DNA of 64,000 nucleotides from Glandiceps talaboti (taxonomy: Eukaryota > Hemichordata > Enteropneusta > Spengelidae): NCBI RefSeq assembly GCF_964340395.1, contig NC_135569.1:16448519-16512518 (forward strand), in the 5' to 3' direction. The translations under genes were made by a program, and so were the position numbers. Below are positions 35,157 through 44,765 of the stretch, in pieces. Under the pieces are notes generated by a model. The model saw nothing but the letters and a program-made list of their open reading frames with translations. It did not search any database and was not told the origin of the DNA. The stretch's first letter is position 1. Every line of letters begins with the position of its first letter.

Positions 35157-35463
35157 ATACACACATTTGCTGGAGACAGCTAACAATAGAAAACAACGTT
35201 GTCTGGAAGACTCATGCAAACAACACATACAGAGATGTGAAGTACGTGATCTCTTAGTCTGGATGAATGATAAAGAGGCCTTCACTGTCTCCTCTGAAGT
35301 CGGTGACGATTTGGGACAAGTGGATGGTCAACAGAAGAAATTTGCTGATTTCCCCAAGGACTTGGCAGCCAACAAGGCCACACTGACAGAAATTATTGAA
35401 ATTTCTACCGCCATACATGTTGAAAGTAGTCATGAAGTACAGTGTGTGGCTGCTTGTATCCAG
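35157..35463 (+). CDS. Post-SH3 repeat exon, array unit 3
   Basis: 307 bases, phase 2 to 0. Has KEAFTVSSEVGDDL and SHEVQC; the D in G-D-D is shared with unit 4 and with other animals' G-A-D, so units 3 and 4 look closest to the ancestral state here. Confidence 0.9.
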
Positions 35464-36094
35464 GTTAGCAAGTGTACCATGCTATGATTTTAATTGAGTT
35501 TGGTCTTAAACCCCAATGTTTGAATTCTATATAATCATATGAAACTTTGTAAACCAAAGATTTTAATGATTGAGAATATAGTAATAAAGTTTGAACATGA
35601 TATTAAACTCTGGATAAAATTCTGTATTTTCATGAGCTTTCTGACTCTGTGTCTCTGGTGACATGATCGTCTGATGACACACTAGGATTTCTTTAGAAGA
35701 TTGTTGTACATGTAGATATAAATGTGTATGAATGGCCGGCCTCCTTCACTCCTTTAAAACCACTGTGGCTTGACCACCAGAATTTTGGCATTCTCAATAT
35801 TAATGTTGAGTATACATGTATATACACATAGTTAGTTGGTGTGTACAGTCTAAGAAGAGTCATATAGACAGGGATTTCATAGTGTGATTTGGTGTTCTAT
35901 GTTGAATTAGGACAATTCAGTATATGTATAACAATCATTGAAAAAACACTTGCTAATCTGTTGTGTATGTTTTGAAATTTGATATACAGGATTTGAATTT
36001 TGTATGTGCATGTATATATAGTATTTCCCAGAATATTAGGTTTGTAAATATGTTAGCACATTGCTAAATTCTTACTATATTGTTTATGGTACAG

Positions 36095-36235
36095 CAACAA
36101 GAAGCCCCCATTGGTAATGATGTACTGGTAGGCAAGGAATGTGTACTAGCCGTGAACGATTATGTCGAGAAGAGTCCTCGCGAGGCGTCCATGAAGAAAG
36201 GTTATGTCCTGAATCTCGTCAATAGTGCTAACAAG
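36095..36235 (+). CDS. SH3 first-half exon, array unit 4 (copy 6)
   Basis: 141 bases, phase 0 on both sides, with EAPIGND, REASM and KKGYV. It shares the CTAGCC leucine codon with copy 1. Confidence 0.85.
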
Positions 36236-36443
36236 GTAATGTCATTCCTGTACATTTCTTATGTTAAGTTATGTCATGTATGCTGACTAGTGGGCATTCC
36301 ATTCCATTTTATCGTTTCATTTTTTAGCACAACTAGTGTGATTTGATGTTTTATGTTGAATTAGGACAATTTAGTATATGTATAACAATCATTGAAAAAA
36401 CACTTGCTAATCTGTTGTGTATGTTTTGAAATTTGATATACAG

Positions 36444-36535
36444 GATTTAAATTTCCGTTGGACAGCTTTGGAACAAGTGGCTGATGAATGTAGTACCAGT
36501 CTTGGCAGTGCTCATGATGTACACAGGTTCTTTAG
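36444..36535 (+). CDS. Linker exon (helix C), array unit 4
   Basis: 92 bases, phase 0 to 2, coding sequence the same as unit 1. Confidence 0.88.
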
Positions 36536-36799
36536 GTGAGAAATAACTCTTGGGTAGATTGTAAGTTTGTGTATGAGTGAGTAGATGAATTAGTGATAGC
36601 CAGCTAGGATAGAGTATGATATGTTGCTAATGATTTGGTATGACCGAAAATTCCACAGCTTTGTAGTATATGGAAAGTTTAGGGAATATAATATGAGCTA
36701 TCAGATCTGACAAACCAAATACTGTGCATATTGATCACACCAGTAACATTATCAAATTGGCTAAAGTAAAGTACTAAAATGTGTTCAATTTCTGTTTAG

Positions 36800-37106
36800 A
36801 TACACACATTTGCTGGAGACAGCTAACAATAGAAAACAACGTTGTCTGGAAGACTCATGCAAACAACACATACAGAGATGTGAAGTACGTGATCTCTTAG
36901 TCTGGACGAATGATAAAGAGGCCTTCACTGTCTCCTCTGAAGTCGGTGACGATTTGGGACAAGTGGATGGTCAACAGAAGAAATTTGCTGATTTCCCCAA
37001 GGACTTGGCAGCCAACAAGGCCACACTGACAGAAATTATTGAAATTTCTACCGCCATACATGTTGAAAGTAGTCATGAAGTACAGTGTGTGGCTGCTTGT
37101 ATCCAG
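36800..37106 (+). CDS. Post-SH3 repeat exon, array unit 4
   Basis: 307 bases, phase 2 to 0. DLLVWTNDKEA has T where the other units have M next to the conserved Trp. The donor ATCCAG|GTTAGC is intact; the following intron is cut off after about 40 bases by the fragment at 37148. Confidence 0.9.
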
Positions 37107-37147
37107 GTTAGCAAGTGTACCATGCTATGATTTTAATTGAGTTTGGT

Positions 37148-37304
37148 CTTACACAGTGTTCAGGCCTTTCAGTGTAAACATCAAGTCTTAGAATGTGATA
37201 TTTCTGCCCTTGGTGACAATGTACATCAACTAGATGACAGAGGTGGATGTCTTATTCAAACCCATCGAGAGTCAGATGGCGCTTTCTCTAATGTTCAGAG
37301 AAGT
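37148..37304 (+). pseudogene. 5'-truncated exon of the next alpha-spectrin repeat
   Basis: SVQAFQCKHQVLECDISALG, DNVHQLDD and CLIQTHRES match spectrin SVQALQRKHEGFERDLAALG / DKVNSLGETAERLIQSHPES. The exon's first half (about 70 bases, present at 41878) is missing: intron text GTTTGGTCTTA joins directly to CACAGTGTTCAGG. TTACACAG could act as an acceptor, but its phase does not fit the preceding exon's phase-0 end. The donor AGAAGT|GTAAGT is intact. Confidence 0.85.
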
Positions 37305-37479
37305 GTAAGTTTATCTATGTAACATTCTGAAATACTTCATCACTTTACTTTTTTTGTAGCATGGTATTATATTACAGAGAGATGCTCATTAGACAAAAGT
37401 TTATGATCTGTAATCATTTTAAAATTTCATATCGTATTCATAGAATATTCACATAAGTCAAAATTATACAATTTTAAAT

Positions 37480-37900
37480 GATCATGACCTTGCACCATAT
37501 AGTAAATATGCATTGGTTTTTTTGTTTCAATTTCTTTGGTGCTTCTTGTCTAATTAAGGCTGATATTTCACATCTGGATATTGTTGGTCTATGGTAATTT
37601 CGTTGTGTGAATGATCTTGTAATGTCGGTGTTTTGCTTGTATAAGTGGGTTTTATCATCTGCAAGTGCCTTTGCCAGGTATAGTGTAAAGAGTACCGGCT
37701 CAGACAGTCTCCTTGAGGAGCTCCTACATTCATGATAAATGTTTCTGTAGTACTCCGCATCAAACTTGTAGTTGCAATACATCCTTCAACAGTATTGATA
37801 CCATATGGAGCTCGTCTTCATCGAGAATGTTTTTTAGATCTTGAAAGCACCCCCTGTCCACGGTGTCAAAGACAAGTCACATTAAAACTACATGACTGTA
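37480..37900 (-). mobile_element. Minus-strand LINE reverse-transcriptase fragment
   Basis: On the minus strand, broken by frameshifts, are FDTVDRGCFQDLKNILDEDE, NVGAPQGDCLS and PVLFTLYLAKALADD. The first and second resemble RT motifs with F-D-T-V and G-x-P-Q-G-D, the latter usual before L-x-L-Y-L. The catalytic Y-x-D-D block is not intact. It interrupts the intron that is uninterrupted in the parallel copy at 42126-42310. Confidence 0.75.
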
Positions 37901-38157
37901 TAAACAATTTACGTAAAAACTGTACAAGTTACCTGTCTATAAGGTGTTAATACTGTAAGATATTTAAGTTAAAATGCCCTAACTTGGACATGTAATGCCA
38001 TCTAGAAGTTTGAAATGTTGGGGGAAATAGTTTGTCTCAAGTATGTACAAATACCTACCAGTATGTAAAGTCTGATGACCTTATGTATTGATAAATATAC
38101 ATGAAATTCTGTGATTACATAATTTTAGGCAAATTCTGCCATCAGCTGTGTTTACAA
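37901..38157. other. Intron stretch, nothing recognised
   Basis: AT-rich; no exon or repeat family recognised. Confidence 0.45.
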
Positions 38158-38638
38158 TTGTTCTGTGATAGAAGCATCTGACTGGACTGGAATAATATGA
38201 GAAGAGAACTTTGAATCAAATCTAAATTTCACAATTTAAATTGTTTATTTAGCATTCATGTAAGAATAAATTATACCATGCAAGAACCAAACTGAACCAA
38301 AAATATGGAATATATACTCTGGTCATTCTATGTCAAGACAACAAGTGTCTGTGTCATTGGTTCTGTTGTGTTCAAAATTGCCCTTACTTTCCCCAATCTT
38401 ACTGGCAATAGTACATTACCAACACTTTTCTTCATTCAGCTGTAAACTATTCGTGGCCTCTAAGCATTGTCATTCCTCAAGTGACTCATCATGACAAGGG
38501 CCCCTTAGGTTACTCGTATTTTCCTTGTCTGAACGAAGAAAAATATTTGGGAATTATATCTAAGTTTACAAAAAAGAGACTGGTGTTTCTGTCAGCAAGA
38601 AACCCATAATAAGATATTTTATATGTTTATGGTGATAG

Positions 38639-38790
38639 GACCAGTGGAACGTTGAAGTAAATGATCAAGGTTTTGTACCAGCAACTGAGAAGATAGATTC
38701 AGTGCAGTCCTCATCCCAGGGTAACTTGGCTGATGAAGTCAATAGTATTGCCAACAGACAGAGACAGAGACAGAGACAGATCGAAGATCA
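38639..38790 (+). CDS. Alpha-spectrin SH3 second-half exon, copy 1
   Basis: GGTGATAG|GAC and GATCA|GTAAGT bracket 152 bases, phase 0 to 2, the same border as the first-half exon in other spectrins. DQWNVEVNDQGFVPATEKID lines up with [23 protein letters not shown]. The first Trp is Gln, one residue of the N-D-R-Q turn is gone, and the P-A-A-Y Tyr is missing. The following linker has S-S-S-Q-G-N-L and a hexanucleotide run giving RQRQRQRQ where others have a single R-Q-E-Q. Confidence 0.9.
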
Positions 38791-39158
38791 GTAAGTTACT
38801 ATAATTATCACCATGGGTTTCTTACAGAGAAGTTGCACAATGTTGATGGAAGAAAGTCATGAAATTTACATTTTAGATGCAGCATTTTAGCAAAGGTTTT
38901 TGAACCTTTGTAACATTGACTATAGTTTGATAGGGAACCCTGGTAAAACAGCTATGGAATTCTGGGACATTTGACCTACTTCCCAGCTTGACAATGATGT
39001 ATAGAATGTTGCAGGCAAACCTAAGTAAGTTTACTGACCTCAAAAAAGATTTTTTGACAAGTTTGTGATGAAGCACTATATACTATCCATTTGACACACC
39101 TGTAACGTTATCAAATTGGCTAAAGTAAAGTGCTAAAATGTGTTTAATTTCTGTTTAG

Positions 39159-39354
39159 ATACACACATTTGCTGGAGATAGCCAATAAAAGAAAACGTTG
39201 TCTTGAAGATTCATGGACTCAACACATGCTGAGACGTGAAGCTGGTGATCTCTTGGCAGCCAACAAGACCAGACTGACAGAAATTAATGAAATGACTACC
39301 GCCATACAAGTTGAAAGAAGTCAAGAAGTACAGAGTGTGGCTACTCATATCCAG
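39159..39354 (+). CDS. Post-SH3 repeat exon with 108-bp in-frame deletion, copy 1
   Basis: 196 bases, phase 2 to 0. YTHLLEIANKRKRCLEDSWT, HMLRREAGDLL then jumps straight to AANKTRLTEINEMTTA. Compared with 31876-32182 it lacks 36 codons, from V-W-M-N-D through F-P-K-D-L, plus one codon near N-N-R-K-Q. The deletion removes the helix A Trp and the helix A-B turn, so it cannot fold as a normal spectrin repeat. Flanking CTTG at both borders suggests a microhomology deletion. Confidence 0.88.
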
Positions 39355-40481
39355 GTTAGGATGTGTTCTATGCTATGATTAATTGAGTTGGGTCTTAAAG
39401 TAGCCATATGGATGAGAATTGTGGTATTTGTTTTGGATTTTTAATGTATGAAACAATTTTATCATGGCTTCCTACTTGAAAAATCAATATGAAACAACAT
39501 ATGCCAAGTCCTTGTTTGTAACTCAATAAATGGCAAAAGACCGGTAAGTATGAAAAATGTTTGATATTGTACGTACAATAACAAACTTTGTGACACGTTT
39601 TTTTAAATAGATATTTGCAGTGTATTGAATTACAAACACAGAATCCACCTAAGTTGTTTCACTTTGACTTTTCAAGTATGAAGCCATGATAAAATTATAT
39701 TATGAATTTCAAATCCATTTCTCATTCAAATGGCCACTGTTTGAATTCTACATAAATGAATGAAATTTTGTAAAGCAGGGATTTTAACGATTGGGATATT
39801 AGTTATAAAGTTTGAGCATGATATAAAACTCTGGATAAATTCTGTATTTTCATAAGATTTAAGTTTAAGACTCTTTAGTCCCTGGTCACATAATCTTGTG
39901 ATGACGTAGGGATAAAATTTCTTTAGAAGATTGTTGCTGTTGTGGCCCTCTCACTGTTACTGCTGAGTATTGGGGTCCAGATCGTTCTGTGATAGAAGCA
40001 TCTGACTGGACTGGAATAATATGAGAAGAGAACTTTGAATCAAATCTAAATTTCACAATTTAAATTGTTTATTTAGCATTCATGTAAAAATAAATTATAC
40101 CATGCATGAACCAAACTGAACCAAAAATATGGAATATATACTCTGGTCATTCTATGTCAAGACAACATGTGTCTGTGTCATTGGTTCTGTTGTGTTCAAA
40201 ATTGCCCTTACTTTCCCCAATCTTACTGGATATGGTACGTCATTGTAGAATCATATTATTCCCAACATTTTTCTTCATTCAGCCGGAAACTATTCGTGAC
40301 CTCTAAGGGTAGTCACTCCTCAAGTGACTCATCATGACAAGGGCCCCTTAGGTTACTCGTGTTTTCCTTGGCTGAACGAAGAAAAATATTTGGGAATTAT
40401 ATCTAAGTTTACAAAAAAGAGACTGGTGTTTCTGTCAGCAAGAAACCCATAATAAGATATTTTATATGTTTATGGTGATAG
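39355..40481. other. Intron between the duplicated units
   Basis: First 600 bases parallel 41198-41400 and the array intron text (GAATTCTACATAAATGAATG, ATTTCTTTAGAAGATTGTTG); after 39983 it repeats 38158 onward. No other exon is seen. Confidence 0.6.
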
Positions 40482-40633
40482 GACCAGTGGAACGTTGAAG
40501 TAAATGATCAAGGTTTTGTACCAGCAACTGAGAAGATAGATTCAGTGCAGTCCTCATCCCAGGGTAACTTGGCTGATGAAGTCAATAGTGTTGCCAACAT
40601 ACAGAGACAGAGACAGAGACAGATCGAAGATCA
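40482..40633 (+). CDS. Alpha-spectrin SH3 second-half exon, copy 2
   Basis: 152 bases, phase 0 to 2, the same as 38639-38790 apart from SVANIQRQRQ for SIANRQRQRQ. The same lost aromatic residues are seen, so they predate this duplication. Confidence 0.9.
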
Positions 40634-41001
40634 GTAAGTTACTATAATTATCACCATGGGTTTCTTACAGAGAAGTTGCACAATGTTGATGGAAGAAAGT
40701 CATGAAATTTACATTTTAGATGCGGCATTTTAGCAAAGGTTTTTGAACCTTTGTAACATTGACTATAGTTTGATAGGGAACCCTGGTAAAACAGCTATGG
40801 AATTCTGGGACATTTGACCTACTTCCCAGCTTGACAATGATGTATAGAATGTTGCAGGCAAACCTAAGTAAGTTTACTGACCTCAAAAAAGATTTTTTGA
40901 CAAGTTTGTGATGAAGCACTATATACTATCCATTTGACACACCTGTAACGTTATCAAATTGGCTAAAGTAAAGTGCTAAAATGTGTTTAATTTCTGTTTA
41001 G

Positions 41002-41197
41002 ATACACACATTTGCTGGAGATAGCCAATAAAAGAAAACGTTGTCTTGAAGATTCATGGACTCAACACATGCTGAGACGTGAAGCTGGTGATCTCTTGGC
41101 AGCCAACAAGACCAGACTGACAGAAATTAATGAAATGACTACCGCCATACAAGTTGAAAGAAGTCAAGAAGTACAGAGTGTGGCTACTCATATCCAG
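41002..41197 (+). CDS. Post-SH3 repeat exon with 108-bp in-frame deletion, copy 2
   Basis: 196 bases, phase 2 to 0, coding sequence the same as 39159-39354. This is the last intact exon of the locus. Confidence 0.88.
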
Positions 41198-41430
41198 GTT
41201 AGGATGTGTTCTATGCTATGATTAATTGAGTTGGGTCTTAAAGTGGCCATATGGATGAGAATTGGGGTATTTGTTTTGGATTTTTGATGTATGAAACAAC
41301 ATATGCCAAGTCCTTGTTTCAATAAATGGCAAAAGACCGGTAAGTGTGAAAAATGTTTGTTATCGTATGTACAATAACAAACTTTTTGACACTTTTGTTA
41401 GATTTTGGCAATGTATTGAGTTAAAAACAC

Positions 41431-41488
41431 TGACTGATGAATGAAGTACCAGTCTTGGCAGTGCTCATGAAGTACACAGGTTCTTTAG
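41431..41488 (+). pseudogene. Broken linker exon with in-frame stop
   Basis: Aligned with 31521-31612, only the second half is recognisable: D-E, then TGA where the others have TGT (Cys), then RSTSLGSAHEVHRFF and the TTTAG|GTGAG donor. The D-L-N-F-R-W start and its acceptor are lost or unrecognisable. Any transcript including it in the spectrin frame would stop here. Confidence 0.85.
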
Positions 41489-41877
41489 GTGAGAAATAAA
41501 CTAGATCATGTGTGTGATTGAGTGGGGGGGGGAGTGATAGGCAGCTAGGAGATGCATGGAGGATGATATGTTGGTAATGACTCCTATTGCACATTTGGTA
41601 TGACAGAAAATTCTGCAGCTTTGTAGATGGAAAGATCAGGGAATATTATATATGAAAGTAATTAGTTTTTTTCTGTTACATATTATCTACTATTATGAAA
41701 TTGGTCATGTAGTTCATTTACTATGTGTCTAGGTATAATTTGGGAAAATATTGTAGTATTAAAAGCAGGTAAGAAATAATAGAAAGTGACCTCAACTCCA
41801 TTTCTTCATAGTTTACACAGGAACACAGTTATAGATGTCCACTTCAATTGAATAGTGTTCTTTTTTGTCTATTCCAG

Positions 41878-42125
41878 AGATGCCAATGAAACTTTAAAAG
41901 TGAGAAAGACAATGCTCTGAATACAGACAACTATGGACATGACGTACACAGTGTTCACAGTGTAAACATCAAGTCTTAGAATGTGATCTTTCTGCCCTTG
42001 GTTACAAAGTACATCAACTAGAAGACATAGGTGGATAACTTATTCAAACCCATCGAGAGTCAGTTGCTAGTATTACTTACAAACGGTATGAAATTGATGA
42101 CACTGTCTGTTACCTTCAGAGATGT
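41878..42125 (+). pseudogene. Broken exon of the next alpha-spectrin repeat
   Basis: TATTCCAG|AG fits a phase-2 entry. RDANET, then after a frame change DNALNTDNYGHDVHSV, then after another CKHQVLECDLSALG and QTHRES, matching RDADETKEWIEEKNQALNTD / NYGHDLASVQ. The helix A Trp region is deleted, at least two frameshifts and a stop (GGATAA) are present, yet the donor AGATGT|GTAAG survives. This exon carries the 5' half missing at 37148. Confidence 0.88.
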
Positions 42126-44139
42126 GTAAGTTTATTTATGTAACATTCTGAAATACTTCACTTTACTTTTTTTTTGTAGCATAGTATTACATTACATAGA
42201 GACGCTCATTAGACAAAAGTTTATGATCTGTAATCATTTTAATATTTCATATCATTCATAGAATATTCGCATAAGTCAAAATTATACAATTTTGTATGAT
42301 CATGACCTTGCGTGACACATTAGTCGGTTTTTTGAGGACATATTTGTCGGGTTTTTTTATGGTATTTGGTAAATTGGCTACAAACTAACTTCACAATTGC
42401 ATGTCAAAACTACGAGAGTCGATCTAAGTATGGTACTTCCATTGACCTCACTGTACTAACAACAAGTACATGATTTCTCATGTTCAAAATAGATTTTCAA
42501 TGATTTTCTATCCCTACCCTTTGAAAATATGAATGGCTAAAGCTGTTTGATGATGTATCTAATCTTGCCCTATTTACGAAATCTAACTGTATTTGCCAAA
42601 AACAATTGGCCTAGACTTGTTGCGACAGCAGTCGCCAACTTACAATCACACGATATGTACTCCAACGAGTTGTGCCGAAGATGTGTGTACTACTGTGCAG
42701 TAGTGATATACCAATCGATTCAAGTTTCTGTGTGGTGGTAAATTTGTTTGTTAACAATGTCTGTTGATATCAATTTCTTTGAGTGTTCAGCGTAGCATTG
42801 TGGCATGCAATCATCACTGATGAAATCGACACAGTGTAGTTAGTATCTATTGTTTTTCGACTACCTAGCCTAGTTATATATCATCCCATTCTGGTAGAGG
42901 TTTGACACATCTCATGTGTGAATGGTTTTCTACACTATATAATCTCGAGTGTGCCATATTGATAATCTAAACATTTACTCGAGGGTCTTACAATGTCAGA
43001 ATGCCAAATACATTTGAGGTGTTGTTTAGTTCTTTCAAAACACTACAAATATGCGAAAAACGTCATAATTCACATTTTTCCATCCTTTTTTTAAAAGCTT
43101 TGGCGCTACTTTGTTAATCATGGCAATGGAGTGCAACATTTTTTGGTTGATAAAACATGATTTAAAAAAACTTCTGGTTTTTTGACATAGCATGGAGAGT
43201 TAAATTTGTGAACATGGTGACTCTATTCAGTCAAAATGACAGGGTTGAGTAGGCAAGTGGATAAAACTTTGAGAAATAGACCGTGGTTTATAGGTGGATG
43301 TACCAGGTTACAGAACACCTGGTGTTTAAGTATGCAGTGAATATATCATTAGAAAACCACTCTGCTAACAAAATTGTGTTCCCAGCCCGACCTGTCTTAG
43401 AATTAAACCAATTAATATATACTCAGACAATTTGACAACCTGTATGATATTATATGCATATCAGTTATTTCCCCGTTTATGGCCAAAACAAATCTCTTCT
43501 TACGTCAACAGTGCTCAAACTGAAGTTACATTACCAAAACTTCATCCTGGACTATTTTGCATCTGAGGCTTTCAAAAATCCTTATTGTGTAATCCTGCGT
43601 CAAAAACATGTATTGGAAAAACAGTTCACAGGAAATTAATTTATAATACTTTGACTGGCAATAATATACTACATTTTATTTGCCACCAATTGAGTATAAC
43701 ATTCACAATTTACTGGGAAGTGTGGTTTCTTTACAATGATGAAGGGAAACACATCGTGTGTGCCTCATGTCTATAATGTATGTATACTTTGTGACTGTCT
43801 AGTAACTACATCTTGCTGTCCATGAATTTGTGTTTTTTGGGGACAATAAGTGCTCCATACAATCGATACTCAAAGAATATGTGTAGTGGTGTGGCTTACA
43901 ATCACCATCACTAAAGGTATAGGATACTTCTGATAATGTTTGATGAACTTCAGGTTTAAGTTTTCATAATTCCACTACAAATTTGGGGTACTTAACATAA
44001 TGTAGCAAGTCCACGTTAGTGGCATAATTCCACAAACACAAATCAACAACAAAAGTCGCAAATTAATGCAAGATTGGAAAAATCATGATGAGAACCTTGA
44101 CTCATTCTGTTGTGAACTTACAACAGTTTATATAGCGTG
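42126..44139. other. Long stretch without a supported gene
   Basis: 42126-42310 is intron text also found at 37305-37480. The rest is AT-rich; open frames at 42547-42741 and 43454-43776 show no family motif and no spectrin similarity. Confidence 0.5.
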
Positions 44140-44765
44140 TGGTGTCTAGTTTGGAAATTGTTCAAAGGAAAATGATTGCCTCACAGGTGTATGATTTGGG
44201 TAAAAAAATGTGGGTTTTTTTATTTAGAAAAAATAAAAATGTAAACCTACTGGGGGCAGATCAGTCTGAAATTGGGTGGAAACTTTCTTTGAGGGGTTTA
44301 TAGTAAAAAGAATTTCATTGCATGATGCTCCTAATAGTGATATGCAAATTAGGTATACAAATATGAACTATTTGGTCAAAAATCTTTAATTCCGAAAGGA
44401 CTTTGCTGATTTGTCTGTAATTTCACAGGGATGTTTCTTGGAATGTACAGATCAGTGGATATTAATCACATGATGATGCCATGAGTGATATGCAGATTAT
44501 GGTTAAATACATAAATAAATAAACATTCAAAAAATGTATGTAAATGGGACTATTAAACAGCAAGACCACGCCTATAGCAACAGTCAAATGATCACATGTA
44601 TTGCAAAGATATTATCAGAGATTCATAGGCAGGTGAATGAACATTCAAAAAATGTATGCAAATATGTCTAGCAACATGACCACTCCCATACCAACAGTTA
44701 AATGATTGTGTATATTGCAAATGTAACAACAGGGCTGGGTGGATAGGTAACTGTGATGACTTCTA
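44140..44765. mobile_element. TAGCACAACTG-family internal fragment
   Basis: GTGTCTAGTTTGGAAATTG, TCACAGGTGTATGATTTGGG, GTGATATGCAAATTAGG and then three units with CAAGACCACGCCTATAGCAA and ACATTCAAAAAATGTATG. Neither terminus is present. Confidence 0.75.

Larger units (their letters stand above)
30842..37145 (+). repeat. Four-unit 1.64-kb tandem array of spectrin exons
   Basis: SH3 first-half exons recur at 31172, 32815, 34454 and 36095, a period of 1639-1643 bp. Each unit contains, in order, a truncated linker exon of nine bases behind its own acceptor, an SH3 first-half exon, a complete linker exon, a post-SH3-repeat exon, and an intron with TCCTTCACYCCTTTAAAACC. Units differ at scattered single bases and a few short indels, so they are recent but distinguishable. 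Confidence 0.92.
38158..41390 (+). repeat. Two-unit 1.84-kb tandem duplication
   Basis: GTTCTGTGATAGAAGCATCT at 38159 returns at 39983; the SH3 second-half exon at 38639 returns at 40482 and the shortened repeat exon at 39159 returns at 41002 (period 1843). Identity is very high across intron and exon. Small indels occur near 38410/40230 and after 39400/41260. Confidence 0.9.
19524..42125 (+). pseudogene. Rearranged alpha-spectrin locus (whole extent)
   Basis: Exons matching the central part of non-erythroid alpha-spectrin are spread over 22 kb. In the usual gene the order is: pre-SH3 repeats, SH3 first half, SH3 second half, post-SH3 repeat, linker, next repeat. Here SH3-first-half exons occur six times, one before its own upstream repeat. 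SH3-second-half exons occur twice and only downstream of four post-SH3 repeats. The final linker has a stop codon, and the following repeat has frameshifts. Exons for about three repeats between 20400 and 26005 were not found. Upstream actin-binding-side repeats and the downstream EF-hand end are not in the window. I infer a partial, unstable duplicate or a decaying paralogue; a functional remodelled gene is possible because all intact exons join in frame. Tandem assembly errors or collapsed haplotypes are another possibility. Confidence 0.7.

Noticed and set aside
38873-39076. Minus-strand frame duplicated at 40716-40919
   Set aside because: It lies in the intron of the tandemly duplicated spectrin unit; its repetition reflects the duplication.
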